A stretch of DNA of 53,164 bases from Rhodovastum atsumiense. Lineage in GTDB: Bacteria > Pseudomonadota > Alphaproteobacteria > Acetobacterales > Acetobacteraceae. Positions 34,552 through 42,387 of this stretch are shown piece after piece; the first letter of the stretch is position 1; every line of letters begins with the position of its first letter. The notes under the pieces are model-generated. The model did not search any database and was not told the DNA's origin. It saw nothing but the letters and a program-made list of their open reading frames with translations. The stretch lies in assembly GCA_026225115.1 (NCBI GenBank), contig JAMFSE010000066.1:1-53164 (forward strand). The letters are read 5' to 3'. A program made the translations under genes and the position numbers.

Positions 34552-34718
34552 AAAACTTTATAACCGCCCAACAATTATCTAACCAACTCAAAAAATAAAT
34601 GCTATGAGCCGAGCGTGAATTGAGGGTTCTGCTAATTTAGCGGATTCAGTCAATTCAGCCGATTGAGAGCATTCAAGCCCACCAAAAATATAAATTTGAG
34701 ACTTAGGGAAACTAAAAA

Positions 34719-36107
34719 ATGAAAAGACGGAATTTCAACATTCTGGCGGGGTCGACCCTGGCCTCCACCGCCGTGCTGCACGCCACCGAGGCAAAGGCAC
34801 AAGCAACCGCAGATCCCACACTCCTCACCACAACCCTGACGCCGATGGGCGCCGAACGCGCCGGCAATGCCGATGGTTCAATCCCGGCCTGGACCGGCGG
34901 CGTCTCCGCCCCGCCCGAATGGAACGTGCCATTCGACGTGAAGATGTTTTCGGACGAAAAGCCGCTCTACACGATCACCAAAGCCAATATGGCGCAATAT
35001 GCGGATATGTTGACGGAAGGCGTAAAGGTACAAATCCAGAACTGGGGCATGGCCGTTAACGTTTTTCAAACCCATCGCACCGCTGCCTGCCCGCAATGGG
35101 TATACGACAATGCCGCGAAAAACGTCACCCGCGCAAAGCTGGATGCCGCCGGCGGAAGATTCGGATTCACCGGCGGTTATGGTGGCCCGCCATTCCCGAT
35201 CCCGGACACCTCCGACCCCTATATCGCCGGCGTGCAGCTGATCTGGAATCATCTAACACCCTGGTCGGGCATCTCAACCTCGACGGCCTTTTCGCCCTCC
35301 TTCGCCGTCATTAACGGCCATGCGCCGCTGCTGTCCGCGGGCATCACCACCAATTTCGTCTATCCCTATTATGACCCCACCGGCACACCTGAAACCTACC
35401 AGGGGTATTACACAAAATTCCACGTCATCGACCGCACCCCCGCAAACGTCGAGGGCCAGGAAGATCTGATCTGGCACAGCAGCAATACCACCATCCATCC
35501 AGACATCACCTGGACGCTGGTGAACGGCGAAGCCCGGGTGCGCAAAGCCCCGAACGAAGCCTATGACACGCCCAACTCCGGCACCAACGGCGTCAACAAC
35601 CTAGACGAGAACAGCACCTTCGCCGGCAGCCCGCAGAAATACGATTGGAAGTTTATCGAAAAGAAGGAGATGTTGATCCCCTATAATAACAACAACATCA
35701 TCTTCGCGAATTGGCAGGACGTGCTCATCAACAATTTCGTGAACCCCGAATACCTCCGTTGGGAGAAACACCGCGTCTGGGTCGTCGAAGCAACGCTGCA
35801 CCCCGGCGAGCACAACGTCACCGCAAAACGCCGCTTCTACATCGACGAAGATACCTGGTGGGCCGTGCTGGGCGACGGCTACGACGCCGAAGGGACCTTG
35901 TACAAGGTCTATTGCACCTTGAACCGCTGCGTTCCCATCCTGCCCGGCACCGTCGACACCATCGTGCTGATCTTCAACGTGGTGACCGGAGATTACGCCT
36001 GGGAAGGCTCGATCGATTACGGACCGTATAAATCGCAGGAAATGGCGCATATGTTTCCACCGGCGGAATTCGACCCGTCGTCAATGGCCGCCAACTCCAG
36101 CTTCTAA
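34719..36107 (+). CDS. DUF1329 exported protein
   Basis: A 462-aa DUF1329-family protein. The signal region begins MKRRNFNIL, close to a twin-arginine motif, and ends near EAKAQA. The family folds like the periplasmic lipoprotein carriers LolA/LolB and often sits beside DUF1302 and lipid- or steroid-related genes; here signatures are TPMGAERAGNADGSIPAWTGG and the tryptophan-rich RRFYIDEDTWWAV. It may carry hydrophobic substrate across the periplasm; the DUF1302 partner is not in the window. AGGGAAA precedes the ATG. The SnoaL gene 87 bases downstream could be co-expressed. Confidence 0.9.
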   Translation: MKRRNFNILAGSTLASTAVLHATEAKAQATADPTLLTTTLTPMGAERAGNADGSIPAWTGGVSAPPEWNVPFDVKMFSDEKPLYTITKANMAQYADMLTEGVKVQIQNWGMAVNVFQTHRTAACPQWVYDNAAKNVTRAKLDAAGGRFGFTGGYGGPPFPIPDTSDPYIAGVQLIWNHLTPWSGISTSTAFSPSFAVINGHAPLLSAGITTNFVYPYYDPTGTPETYQGYYTKFHVIDRTPANVEGQEDLIWHSSNTTIHPDITWTLVNGEARVRKAPNEAYDTPNSGTNGVNNLDENSTFAGSPQKYDWKFIEKKEMLIPYNNNNIIFANWQDVLINNFVNPEYLRWEKHRVWVVEATLHPGEHNVTAKRRFYIDEDTWWAVLGDGYDAEGTLYKVYCTLNRCVPILPGTVDTIVLIFNVVTGDYAWEGSIDYGPYKSQEMAHMFPPAEFDPSSMAANSSF

Positions 36108-36194
36108 ACCAACACCCAAGCAAAGCATCGCCTGCCTCTCTGCAAGATCCAAATGCAGTGAGGCAGCAGCGATCCACAGACGGGAAAATAAAAA

Positions 36195-36569
36195 ATGACG
36201 GACAACCGGCAAACGGCGCTGAATTTTCTTGAAAAACTCAACGAAGGCATCCTCCCCGACGACCTGATCACCGAGGATTTCACCGCCTGGATTCCCGGCC
36301 AGGGCGTCGTGAAAAAAGCCGATTTCCTGAACATGATCGCCTTCATCCGCGGCTACATGAAAGGCAAAACCGTCATGGATGTCCACGGCGTCACCGCCGA
36401 AGGCGACCGCGTGGCCGTCGAATCAGAATCCCGCATCGAAATGACCAGCGGCAAAATCTACAACAACACCTACCACTTCCTGTTCAAATTCCGTGACGGC
36501 AAAATCTACCAGTCAAAAGAATACAACGACTCCAAACACGCCGCCGACACATTTGCAGGGATGTTTTGA
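36195..36569 (+). CDS. SnoaL/NTF2-like protein
   Basis: A 124-aa cone-shaped NTF2-like fold protein: N-terminal helix (NRQTALNFLEKLNEG), a WIPGQG strand, the GVTAEGDRVAVESESRIE hairpin and YHFLFKFRDGKIYQSKEYND. The family includes polyketide cyclases, ketosteroid isomerases and epoxide hydrolases, so it may isomerise or hydrolyse an intermediate of the nearby pathway. Without conserved catalytic residues identified I assign no reaction. Repeat copy G follows eleven bases after its stop. Confidence 0.85.
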   Translation: MTDNRQTALNFLEKLNEGILPDDLITEDFTAWIPGQGVVKKADFLNMIAFIRGYMKGKTVMDVHGVTAEGDRVAVESESRIEMTSGKIYNNTYHFLFKFRDGKIYQSKEYNDSKHAADTFAGMF

Positions 36570-36579
36570 AGCGAAAGCA

Positions 36580-36702
36580 GTTCTTTTTGTGAACAAAAAG
36601 AACCAAAAAAACTTTGTTACACTCCGCCTGGGGCGTTGGCGCCCCAACGCCTCAGGCGGAGTGTAACAAAGTTTTTTGCGCCGCTTTTTTTAAAAAAGCG
36701 GC
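36580..36702. repeat. Triple-hairpin intergenic element, copy G (near-perfect)
   Basis: Left hairpin GTTCTTTTTGT-GA-ACAAAAAGAAC (36580-36603). Central inverted repeat 36606-36677: two 34-base arms with a single mismatch and a four-base loop, opening AAAAAACTTTGTTACACTCC. Right hairpin GCCGCTTTTTTTAAAAAAGCGGC (36680-36702). It fills the 136-base gap between the convergent SnoaL gene and solute-binding pseudogene, and is the best-preserved copy. Confidence 0.9.
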
Positions 36703-36705
36703 TGC

Positions 36706-37843
36706 TTAACTTCCTGGCCTTACTAATCCTTCGATCGTCCCGTGGATCACCACGTCGCTCGCATCGTCCAGCACTCTGCGTGCCACCAGAAATTCCGCGC
36801 CCATCCAGCCGTGGCGGATGAACTTGCCGAAGCGCAGCCTTGTTCCTGGAGCGCCGCATGCGGCGGGCAGCATTTTTATGCGTTCCAACGCTTCCTTCAC
36901 GCCGCGGCCCGTTAGCGGCCGGGCGTTGGCAATCGCCGTCGTCATCAGCCGGCCGACATCGCAATAATACAACGGCTGGAAATAGGCGGGGCGGTAGCCG
37001 TAGCGCGCTTCGAAGCGGTTCAGGAAATCCTCACCGGTTTTATTGCGCTCATCGTATTGGTCAATGCCGATCCAACCGGCAAGCTGGTTGCGCCATTTCC
37101 CGGGCTTGGCGCCGATCTCGAAGGCGGTGGTGGTGTAGCGCGGCGGCACCCAGCCGATTTCTTGCAGCGCCGCATTCATCCCGCCGATGCCAAGCCCGAA
37201 GCCGACATGCATGATCCCATCGGGCCTGGCTTCCGCAATCTCCCGCATCGCCTGCAATTTATCGGTTTCCACATGCGAGATCGCGACCTCGCGCGTAATG
37301 GCAAGCCCCGTGTCAGCGCAGGCGGCCCGCAGCGTGCGCTGCCCGCAGCGTGCGCAGGTACTCATGGCCGATCAGCGAGTTCTCATAAACGATGCCGACC
37401 GAGCGGCAGCCGTCATACCAGGCGACCTTCGCCATGATGATCGGCTCTTCTTCCATCGAGCCCGCGGGCAGTCCGAACACCCATTCGCCGAGCATGTTCT
37501 CGGATCCGCCGAGCGTAATGATCGGCACTTCACCCAGCCGCTCGACAAATTCCCGCAACGGCACGCCATTTTCCGAAACCCATGGTCCGCAGATCACGAC
37601 GCAGCCTTCCGCCACCAGCGCGTTGAACGCAGTGCGAACCGCCTGGAAACTTCCTTTCGGCAAGCCGCTGACATGCCGCAGCACGAATTCGACCGGCCGG
37701 TCGATCGCCCCGCTTGCGCGAAATTCCTCAGCAATCAGCTGCAAACTATCGAGGATATCGGCATGCGCCTGCGCCCCTGGCGTGGCGCCATCGGCCAGAT
37801 AATCCCATAGCAATCCGACCCGAACCGGTTCTACGCCGCTCAT
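36706..37843 (-). pseudogene. Periplasmic-binding-fold protein (branched-chain amino-acid ABC type), frameshifted
   Basis: A type I periplasmic-binding-fold protein of about 370 aa, broken into an N-terminal frame (37843-37313; VRVGLLWDYLADGATPG, ICGPWVSENGVPLREF) and a C-terminal frame (37365-36706; GLGIGGMNAALQEIGW, RNKTGEDFLNRFEARYG). The frames join smoothly if one unit of a 16-bp tandem duplication at 37325-37356 is removed, restoring YLRTLRAACADTGLA. No signal peptide is seen, so it may have been a cytosolic sensor rather than an ABC-transporter subunit; no permease or ATPase gene is nearby. The lesion looks recent because both frames are otherwise intact. A sequencing error cannot be excluded. 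Confidence 0.85.
37325..37356. repeat. 16-bp tandem duplication causing a frameshift
   Basis: GCCCGCAGCGTGCGC occurs at 37325-37339 and again at 37341-37355; the unit is 16 bp, not a multiple of three. It sits exactly where the two frames of the solute-binding gene meet. Confidence 0.9.
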
Positions 37844-37904
37844 TCAAGCCTCCCTTTGCTTTTTTTCTCCGCAATCAGCGTTGCGATTAGCCGCCTAAAT
37901 CAGT

Positions 37905-38186
37905 CTACTCGGCGGGTTTCGCTCTCGCAGGTCCGCTCAGCAAAAACGCCAGTTCAGGCGAGGCGATGGACGAAGCGTTGCCGTCCGCATGCACCAGCGT
38001 AACCCGTCCCAGCGCCGGCGAGGCGACCACCGCGGCCACCCCCTCAATCCAATGCCGCAGCACGCCGAGTGCCGCTTCCAGGTCGGACCCATCAACCGCA
38101 GCCCGCCCGTCGGCCTCCAGCTCGGCTTCCAGCTCGACAATGCGTTCAGCCGTTTTATGCGCTGCCGTCTTTGGCGTCTCGGACAT
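37905..38186 (-). CDS. Small hypothetical protein
   Basis: A 93-aa protein: an acidic helix likely to be coiled-coil (ERIVELEAELEADGRAA), a second helix (LEAALGVLRHWIEGVAAVVA) and a short beta-rich C-terminal part. I recognise no family. The chosen ATG at 38186 has GAGGGAG five bases upstream. It lies between the amidohydrolase and the solute-binding pseudogene on the same strand; an upstream terminator suggests its own transcript. Coding status is supported by base use and a good ribosome site. Confidence 0.6.
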   Translation of the reverse strand: MSETPKTAAHKTAERIVELEAELEADGRAAVDGSDLEAALGVLRHWIEGVAAVVASPALGRVTLVHADGNASSIASPELAFLLSGPARAKPAE

Positions 38187-38219
38187 CATAACTCCCTCGC
38201 GAAGCTGCTTCAAAAACAT

Positions 38220-38252
38220 ATGGGGTTGCCGCGCATTTCACGGCAACCCCAT
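38220..38252 (-). terminator. Rho-independent terminator of the amidohydrolase gene
   Basis: A perfect 12-bp stem ATGGGGTTGCCG / CGGCAACCCCAT with a nine-base loop. On the minus strand it is followed by ATGTTTTTG and lies about 25 bases after the amidohydrolase stop. Confidence 0.8.
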
Positions 38253-38276
38253 CGCATCACATTCCTTCGCGAAAGC

Positions 38277-39545
38277 TCAGAACGGCAGGTTATACAATTT
38301 CGCCGCGTTGCTCTGCAGCACCATCTTCTTGATCTCATAATCATAGCCGCCGAGCGTGTGCTTGATATGGTCCTGCACGCCCGGGTAAAGCGAGGTCGGA
38401 TGCGGGAAGTCGGTCTCGAACAGCACCTTGTCGTAGCCAAGGGTTTCCAGCAGCTGCATCGGCCCGACTTTCTCGAACCAGTAGGTGCACCAGAAATGGT
38501 CCTTGAAATACTCCCAGGGCCGGCGCGTCAAAATCTTCGACATTCTCGGCAGCATTTCGTCGAACTGGTGCTCAAGTGCTTCCAGCGCAAACGGCACCCA
38601 GCCCATCCCACTCTCGATCAGCCCGATCTTCAGTTTCGGATGCTTATCCAGCCGGCCGCTCACCATCCAGTTGCCCAACGTCGCCGCATTGCCAATTGAG
38701 AACATCGTCGCAACCACAGCCAAAGTCTGTTCGAATTCGAAGCCCTTCCAGGTCAGCGTATTCGGATCGATCGCGGCATTCAGATGGAAGTTCAGCGGTG
38801 ACCCGGTATCCTCGCAGAATTCCAGGAACGGCGTCCAATACTCATCCATGAACGACGGCAGGCCAAGCCGCTCGGGCGTATCCGGCAGCACAAAGCCCTT
38901 AAGGCCCATGGCGACGCAGCGCTTGGCCTCGGCTTCCATCGCGGATTTATCCCACAGCGGCAAATGCCCCAGGGTAAACAGCCGCTGGTTTGACTCTTCC
39001 TGCCGCTCGGCGGCAGCGTCGTTATACATTTGCAGAATGGCGATCGCGAGGTCGTTATCGCCCAGCGCCATCAGCGATCCCGCCTGCGTCACGCCGGAAT
39101 TCTGATAAATAATCTGGGCGTAAACCCCCATGTCATCCATCGCCTGTAGCCGGGCCTTGGTCTGGTAAGCGCCGGGGTGGCCTTCCTCCAGCGTCGGGAA
39201 GGCAAGCCGGCCGAGCAGCTTGTTGTTATTGGCGTTGATGACATTGCCGCCCATGGTGCCGAAATGCCGGTCCTGGCAGTACCAGGTATCCACGCCGTTC
39301 ACCCGCTTCACCACCGGCACCTTGTCCTTGTATTTGGCAGGCGCGCGTGAGGTGAAAAGATCCGGCGCTTCGGTTGCATGGGTGTCGCAATCGACGATCT
39401 TGATGCCCTTAAGCGACGGGTCGAGCCCGGTGGATTGCTTGGCATAATCCACCTCGCGCACAACACCGCCCGCTGAATAACCGGCATTCGCCCAGTATGT
39501 TTTCGCAGAAGCCGCAAGGTCCGCCATTTTATCGCCGTCCGCCAT
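38277..39545 (-). CDS. Amidohydrolase-family protein (ACMSD-like)
   Basis: A 422-aa metal-dependent TIM-barrel protein of the Amidohydrolase_2 family, related to ACMSD-type decarboxylases and hydrolases. The first ligands are in VDCDTHATE (Asp54, His56); further ones are in NFHLN and in FETDFPHPTS at the end of the barrel. Members decarboxylate or hydrolyse aromatic and alicyclic acids. The N-terminal roughly 45 residues are an extension without a known role. GGAGG precedes the ATG. It is divergent from the SDR at 39850 and has its own terminator. Confidence 0.92.
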   Translation of the reverse strand: MADGDKMADLAASAKTYWANAGYSAGGVVREVDYAKQSTGLDPSLKGIKIVDCDTHATEAPDLFTSRAPAKYKDKVPVVKRVNGVDTWYCQDRHFGTMGGNVINANNNKLLGRLAFPTLEEGHPGAYQTKARLQAMDDMGVYAQIIYQNSGVTQAGSLMALGDNDLAIAILQMYNDAAAERQEESNQRLFTLGHLPLWDKSAMEAEAKRCVAMGLKGFVLPDTPERLGLPSFMDEYWTPFLEFCEDTGSPLNFHLNAAIDPNTLTWKGFEFEQTLAVVATMFSIGNAATLGNWMVSGRLDKHPKLKIGLIESGMGWVPFALEALEHQFDEMLPRMSKILTRRPWEYFKDHFWCTYWFEKVGPMQLLETLGYDKVLFETDFPHPTSLYPGVQDHIKHTLGGYDYEIKKMVLQSNAAKLYNLPF

Positions 39546-39849
39546 TTTTACCTCCGCTAATCGCCGATCGCTTCACCCGACAGGGGCAACAAAATCGCGC
39601 GTGTGTATTTCTAAATATGAAACTCGAAATCGCCCTCAATTGACCGGGCGTAATCCGCCAGCTGCATTACCGCGATCAGTATGCCAAAATAGCCGACAAT
39701 ACAACGGTTTTATCATGAACTCGCGGTAAAATCTCGGAGGCCCAAAAACGGGCTTATAGAAAGCTTTACAGTATGGCTCGTCCAGATTAGAACCATCAGC
39801 GCGAAAAGCCGCGCAGCGGACAAAAACCCGAATTTTTGGAGAGGGAAAC
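39546..39849. other. Divergent promoter region, amidohydrolase / SDR
   Basis: A 304-base gap without a gene. It holds a 9-bp inverted repeat, TTACCGCGA at 39667-39675 and TCGCGGTAA at 39721-39729, separated by 45 bases, which could be paired half-sites for a regulator of both divergent genes. A smaller GGCCC-AAAAAC-GGGCT hairpin lies near 39740-39754. Ribosome sites GGAGG (minus) and GAGGGAAA (plus) close both ends. Confidence 0.4.
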
Positions 39850-40803
39850 ATGGCAAATAAAGTAGCATTCATCACCGGCGCCAGCCGCGGCATCGGCAAG
39901 GTCTGCGCGACCGAACTGGCCGACGCCGGCTTCGACGTTGCAATCACCGCGCGGACCGTCAAGGAAGGCGAGCAGCGCGAGCACAGCTCAACTGTCGCCC
40001 GCTCCGACACCTCGGCCCTCCCGGGCAGCCTGGAGAGCACCATCGAACTCGTGCGCGCCAAGGGCGTGCAGGGCATGACCGTGCAGGCCGACCTGCTGGA
40101 TCCCGCCTCGCTGGGTGCTGCCGTCACCACCGTGCTGGAACGCTGGGGCCGCATCGACGTCATCGTCCATAATGGCCGCTACATCGGCCCCGGCCATATG
40201 GACAAGCTGATGGACACGCCGATCGAGCTGATCCGCCGGCAGATCGAAGCCAACGCCATCGCCCCGCTCATCATCAACCAGCTGGCGCTGCCCAGCATGA
40301 TCAAAAATGGCGGCGGTTCCATCGTCAACATCACCTCTTCCTCGGGCTATTCCGACCCGCCAAAGGCAGCCGGCGACGGCGGCTGGGCACTCGGCTACGG
40401 CATGTCGAAGGGCGCGATGCACCGCATCTCCGGCATCCTTAAAGGCGAGCTCGGCCATCACGGCATCAACTTCTTCTCCGTCCAGCCGGGCTTCATCTCA
40501 ACCGAGCGCATCGCCCAGGACATGGCGAAATTCGGCTTCGACGCCAGCCGCGGCGCCCCCTGCGACGTGCCGGCCAAAGTCGTACGCTGGCTCGTCACCA
40601 ACCCCGAAGCTGCTAAATTCAGCGGCAAGAACATCGAGGGCCAGGAATTCTGCCACGAACTCGGCCTGCTGCCGCAATGGCCCGGCCCGACCAAAACCGC
40701 AGGCATTTCCGCCGGCGGCCCGAAATACGATCTGTCCGCCTACAACATGCACCAGATCACCCGCGGCGCGAAATTCCTCGACGTCTTCGGCTCGCTGGAC
40801 TAA
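39850..40803 (+). CDS. Short-chain dehydrogenase/reductase, extended
   Basis: A 317-aa SDR with TGASRGIG, VIVHNGRYIGPG in place of the usual NNAG, and catalytic YGMSK. It carries a roughly 25-residue insertion after the first beta-alpha unit (TVKEGEQREHSSTV...) and a 40-residue C-terminal tail (ending FLDVFGSLD). These additions suggest a distinct substrate pocket; an acyl-CoA or cyclic ketone substrate is plausible from context. A GAGAGGGAAAC ribosome site precedes the ATG. Repeat copy H follows. Confidence 0.9.
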   Translation: MANKVAFITGASRGIGKVCATELADAGFDVAITARTVKEGEQREHSSTVARSDTSALPGSLESTIELVRAKGVQGMTVQADLLDPASLGAAVTTVLERWGRIDVIVHNGRYIGPGHMDKLMDTPIELIRRQIEANAIAPLIINQLALPSMIKNGGGSIVNITSSSGYSDPPKAAGDGGWALGYGMSKGAMHRISGILKGELGHHGINFFSVQPGFISTERIAQDMAKFGFDASRGAPCDVPAKVVRWLVTNPEAAKFSGKNIEGQEFCHELGLLPQWPGPTKTAGISAGGPKYDLSAYNMHQITRGAKFLDVFGSLD

Positions 40804-40816
40804 CGCCAAGCAAGAA

Positions 40817-40898
40817 GCCGCTTTTTTTGAAAAAAAGCAGCACAAAAAACTTTTTGACTCGGGGCCATGGGCGTTGGTAACTCCGACGCCCATGGCCC
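40817..40898. repeat. Triple-hairpin intergenic element, copy H (right half missing)
   Basis: Left hairpin GCCGCTTTTTTT-G-AAAAAAAGCAGC (40817-40841), AAAAAACTTTTTGACTC and central stem GGGCCATGGGCGTTG against CGACGCCCATGGCCC (40862-40898). The AAAGTTTTT arm and right hairpin are missing; another repeat follows 12 bases later. Confidence 0.8.
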
Positions 40899-40910
40899 AC
40901 TCATATTAGC

Positions 40911-40939
40911 CGTCATTGCGAGCGAAGCGCGGCAATCCA
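40911..40939. repeat. Short dispersed repeat of the CGTCATTGCGAGCGAAGC type
   Basis: CGTCATTGCGAGCGAAGC continuing GCGGCAATCCA matches a short palindromic repeat that I remember from many unrelated bacterial genomes (from memory, not searched). It sits where the right half of copy H should be. Confidence 0.7.
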
Positions 40940-40977
40940 TCTTTCTAACGCCTCCAAGAAACTGCCGGCGTCAAAAC

Positions 40978-41451
40978 CTAAACCGCCCGCCCATCGTTCT
41001 TGGTAAACTCATTCCACACCCGCACCACTTTCCGGTGCACGATAAGCCAGCCGCCCGCAAACCGCTTGCAGGTATCGCGATACTGCACACCCAGCGTCAT
41101 CTGCTCGCGCTCGTCGCCGGCTTTGTGCTTGTGCACCGCAATCGCATAGCTCCACATCAGCGCCTCGTCGCCGTTAACCAGGATGTGCTGATTGGTGATG
41201 TTATGCTGCGTGGCGGCATAGACGGCCGCGCCGTTGAACACCTTCGGCAGATATTCCTCGATCGAAAAAGACCCGACACTGCCATCGGCCTGCGCATCTG
41301 GCGCGAACACGCTTTTCGTTAGTTCAAAATCCCGCATATCGACGCCCAGCGCATAGACTTTCACAAGCTGGCTGATCGCGTAACGGTCGGCGAGTTCAGC
41401 ATTGCTGGGCGCCGGAATCGGGCCCGCCCAACGCATTAAATCTTCGCTCAT
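40978..41451 (-). CDS. SnoaL-like protein
   Basis: A 157-aa NTF2-like protein of the SnoaL_4 type, with ADRYAISQLVKVYALGVDMRD, a FAPDAQADG strand, ATQHNITNQHI (the paired histidines common in this subgroup) and RFAGGWLIVHRKVVRVW. Relatives are dehydratase/isomerase-like enzymes associated with aromatic or terpenoid catabolism, but no reaction can be assigned. GAGGGA precedes the ATG. The candidate operator at 41517-41535 is 66 bases upstream, so it is likely controlled by the adjacent TetR protein. Confidence 0.87.
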   Translation of the reverse strand: MSEDLMRWAGPIPAPSNAELADRYAISQLVKVYALGVDMRDFELTKSVFAPDAQADGSVGSFSIEEYLPKVFNGAAVYAATQHNITNQHILVNGDEALMWSYAIAVHKHKAGDEREQMTLGVQYRDTCKRFAGGWLIVHRKVVRVWNEFTKNDGRAV

Positions 41452-41516
41452 GGTTGCATTCCCTCTCTGATTTATTGCAGCCAGCAGTAACAGGGTTCAA
41501 CCCAGAGGGAAAGTCA

Positions 41517-41535
41517 TACCGTAGGCCTGACGATA
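41517..41535 (+). promoter_or_regulatory. Candidate operator site 2
   Basis: TACCGTAGGCCTGACGATA, an inverted repeat around AGGCCT that matches site 1 (31911-31929) at 15 of 19 positions. It lies between the TetR gene stop and the SnoaL gene that follows it on the minus strand. Confidence 0.5.
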
Positions 41536-42267
41536 TCAATCCGCCGAAGATTTTTCCGAATATTGCAGCCGCAGCCGCATGCCCTCGATAATCGCCCGCA
41601 ATTGCGCGGCATAAGCAACATCGCTCACCCCGCGCGTATTCTGCCGGGCAAGGGCGCGCGTCAGCAATTCAAAATCCGGCGTCACCGGCGTCGGTTCATC
41701 CGGCGCAATCCCGGCTCTGCGCATCTGCCGCTCCAGGACGATGCAGCCGCGGGTATAGAGCGAGAGAATAACAATATTCTGCAAGGCGTCATGCGGCGAG
41801 AATCCGGCGGCAACCAATTTCCCGATGGTCCCCTCGGTGCCCGGCCATAGATGCACCAGCGCGCTTTCGCTGGCCCGCCCGCCGCGCATCAGCAGCAGGT
41901 CGCAGCAAACCTCATTTTCCCGCATCGCATCGCGGAGCCGGCTGAATGCCGAGAACAGGCTCTCATCCCAGGGCAATGCATCGGGCGGATGGATCCAGGC
42001 GTATAATTTGCGCGCCGCCTCAACCGTCAGCGCCTCAATCAACTCGTTCTTGTTCCGAAAATACCAGTATATGCTGGTAACGCCGATACCCAGATGCTCG
42101 GCCAGCAACGGCATGCTCAGCGCGTCCAGCCCATGCGCATCCGTATACGCCATGGCGCCGGCGATAATCTGCTCGGCGCTGATGGAGCCCCGCTTGGCTC
42201 GCGCCGGCCGCGAGGCGACATTCGGCGAATCCGCGGTCGCTTTGGCAAGCCGTTTTGTCGCGCTCAT
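41536..42267 (-). CDS. TetR-family regulator (second of two)
   Basis: A 243-aa regulator with a basic N-terminal tail, a TetR helix-turn-helix (SMPLLAEHLGIGVTSIYWYFRNKNEL, about residues 51-75) and a helical ligand domain. AGGG precedes the ATG. A copy of the shared 19-bp motif at 42340-42358 overlaps a possible -35 box (TTGACT on the minus strand) 73 bases upstream, as expected for autorepression. Other copies lie before the SnoaL gene and the GST gene, so it is the best candidate for local control of the pathway. Confidence 0.88.
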   Translation of the reverse strand: MSATKRLAKATADSPNVASRPARAKRGSISAEQIIAGAMAYTDAHGLDALSMPLLAEHLGIGVTSIYWYFRNKNELIEALTVEAARKLYAWIHPPDALPWDESLFSAFSRLRDAMRENEVCCDLLLMRGGRASESALVHLWPGTEGTIGKLVAAGFSPHDALQNIVILSLYTRGCIVLERQMRRAGIAPDEPTPVTPDFELLTRALARQNTRGVSDVAYAAQLRAIIEGMRLRLQYSEKSSAD

Positions 42268-42339
42268 ATGCTACCCTATCCGGTCAATCCACGACCGCCC
42301 GGCTGCGTCAAACCCGCCTGACAATCATCTCGTTCGCCT

Positions 42340-42358
42340 TATCGTAAGTCAATTTATA
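42340..42358 (+). promoter_or_regulatory. Candidate operator site 3
   Basis: TATCGTAAGTCAATTTATA, matching site 1 at 15 of 19 positions. On the minus strand it contains TTGACT, followed after 17 bases by GATGAT, a possible promoter for the TetR gene. Confidence 0.5.
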
Positions 42359-42387
42359 CCGCACCGGAAGGCTGCCTGCTTGCGCTG

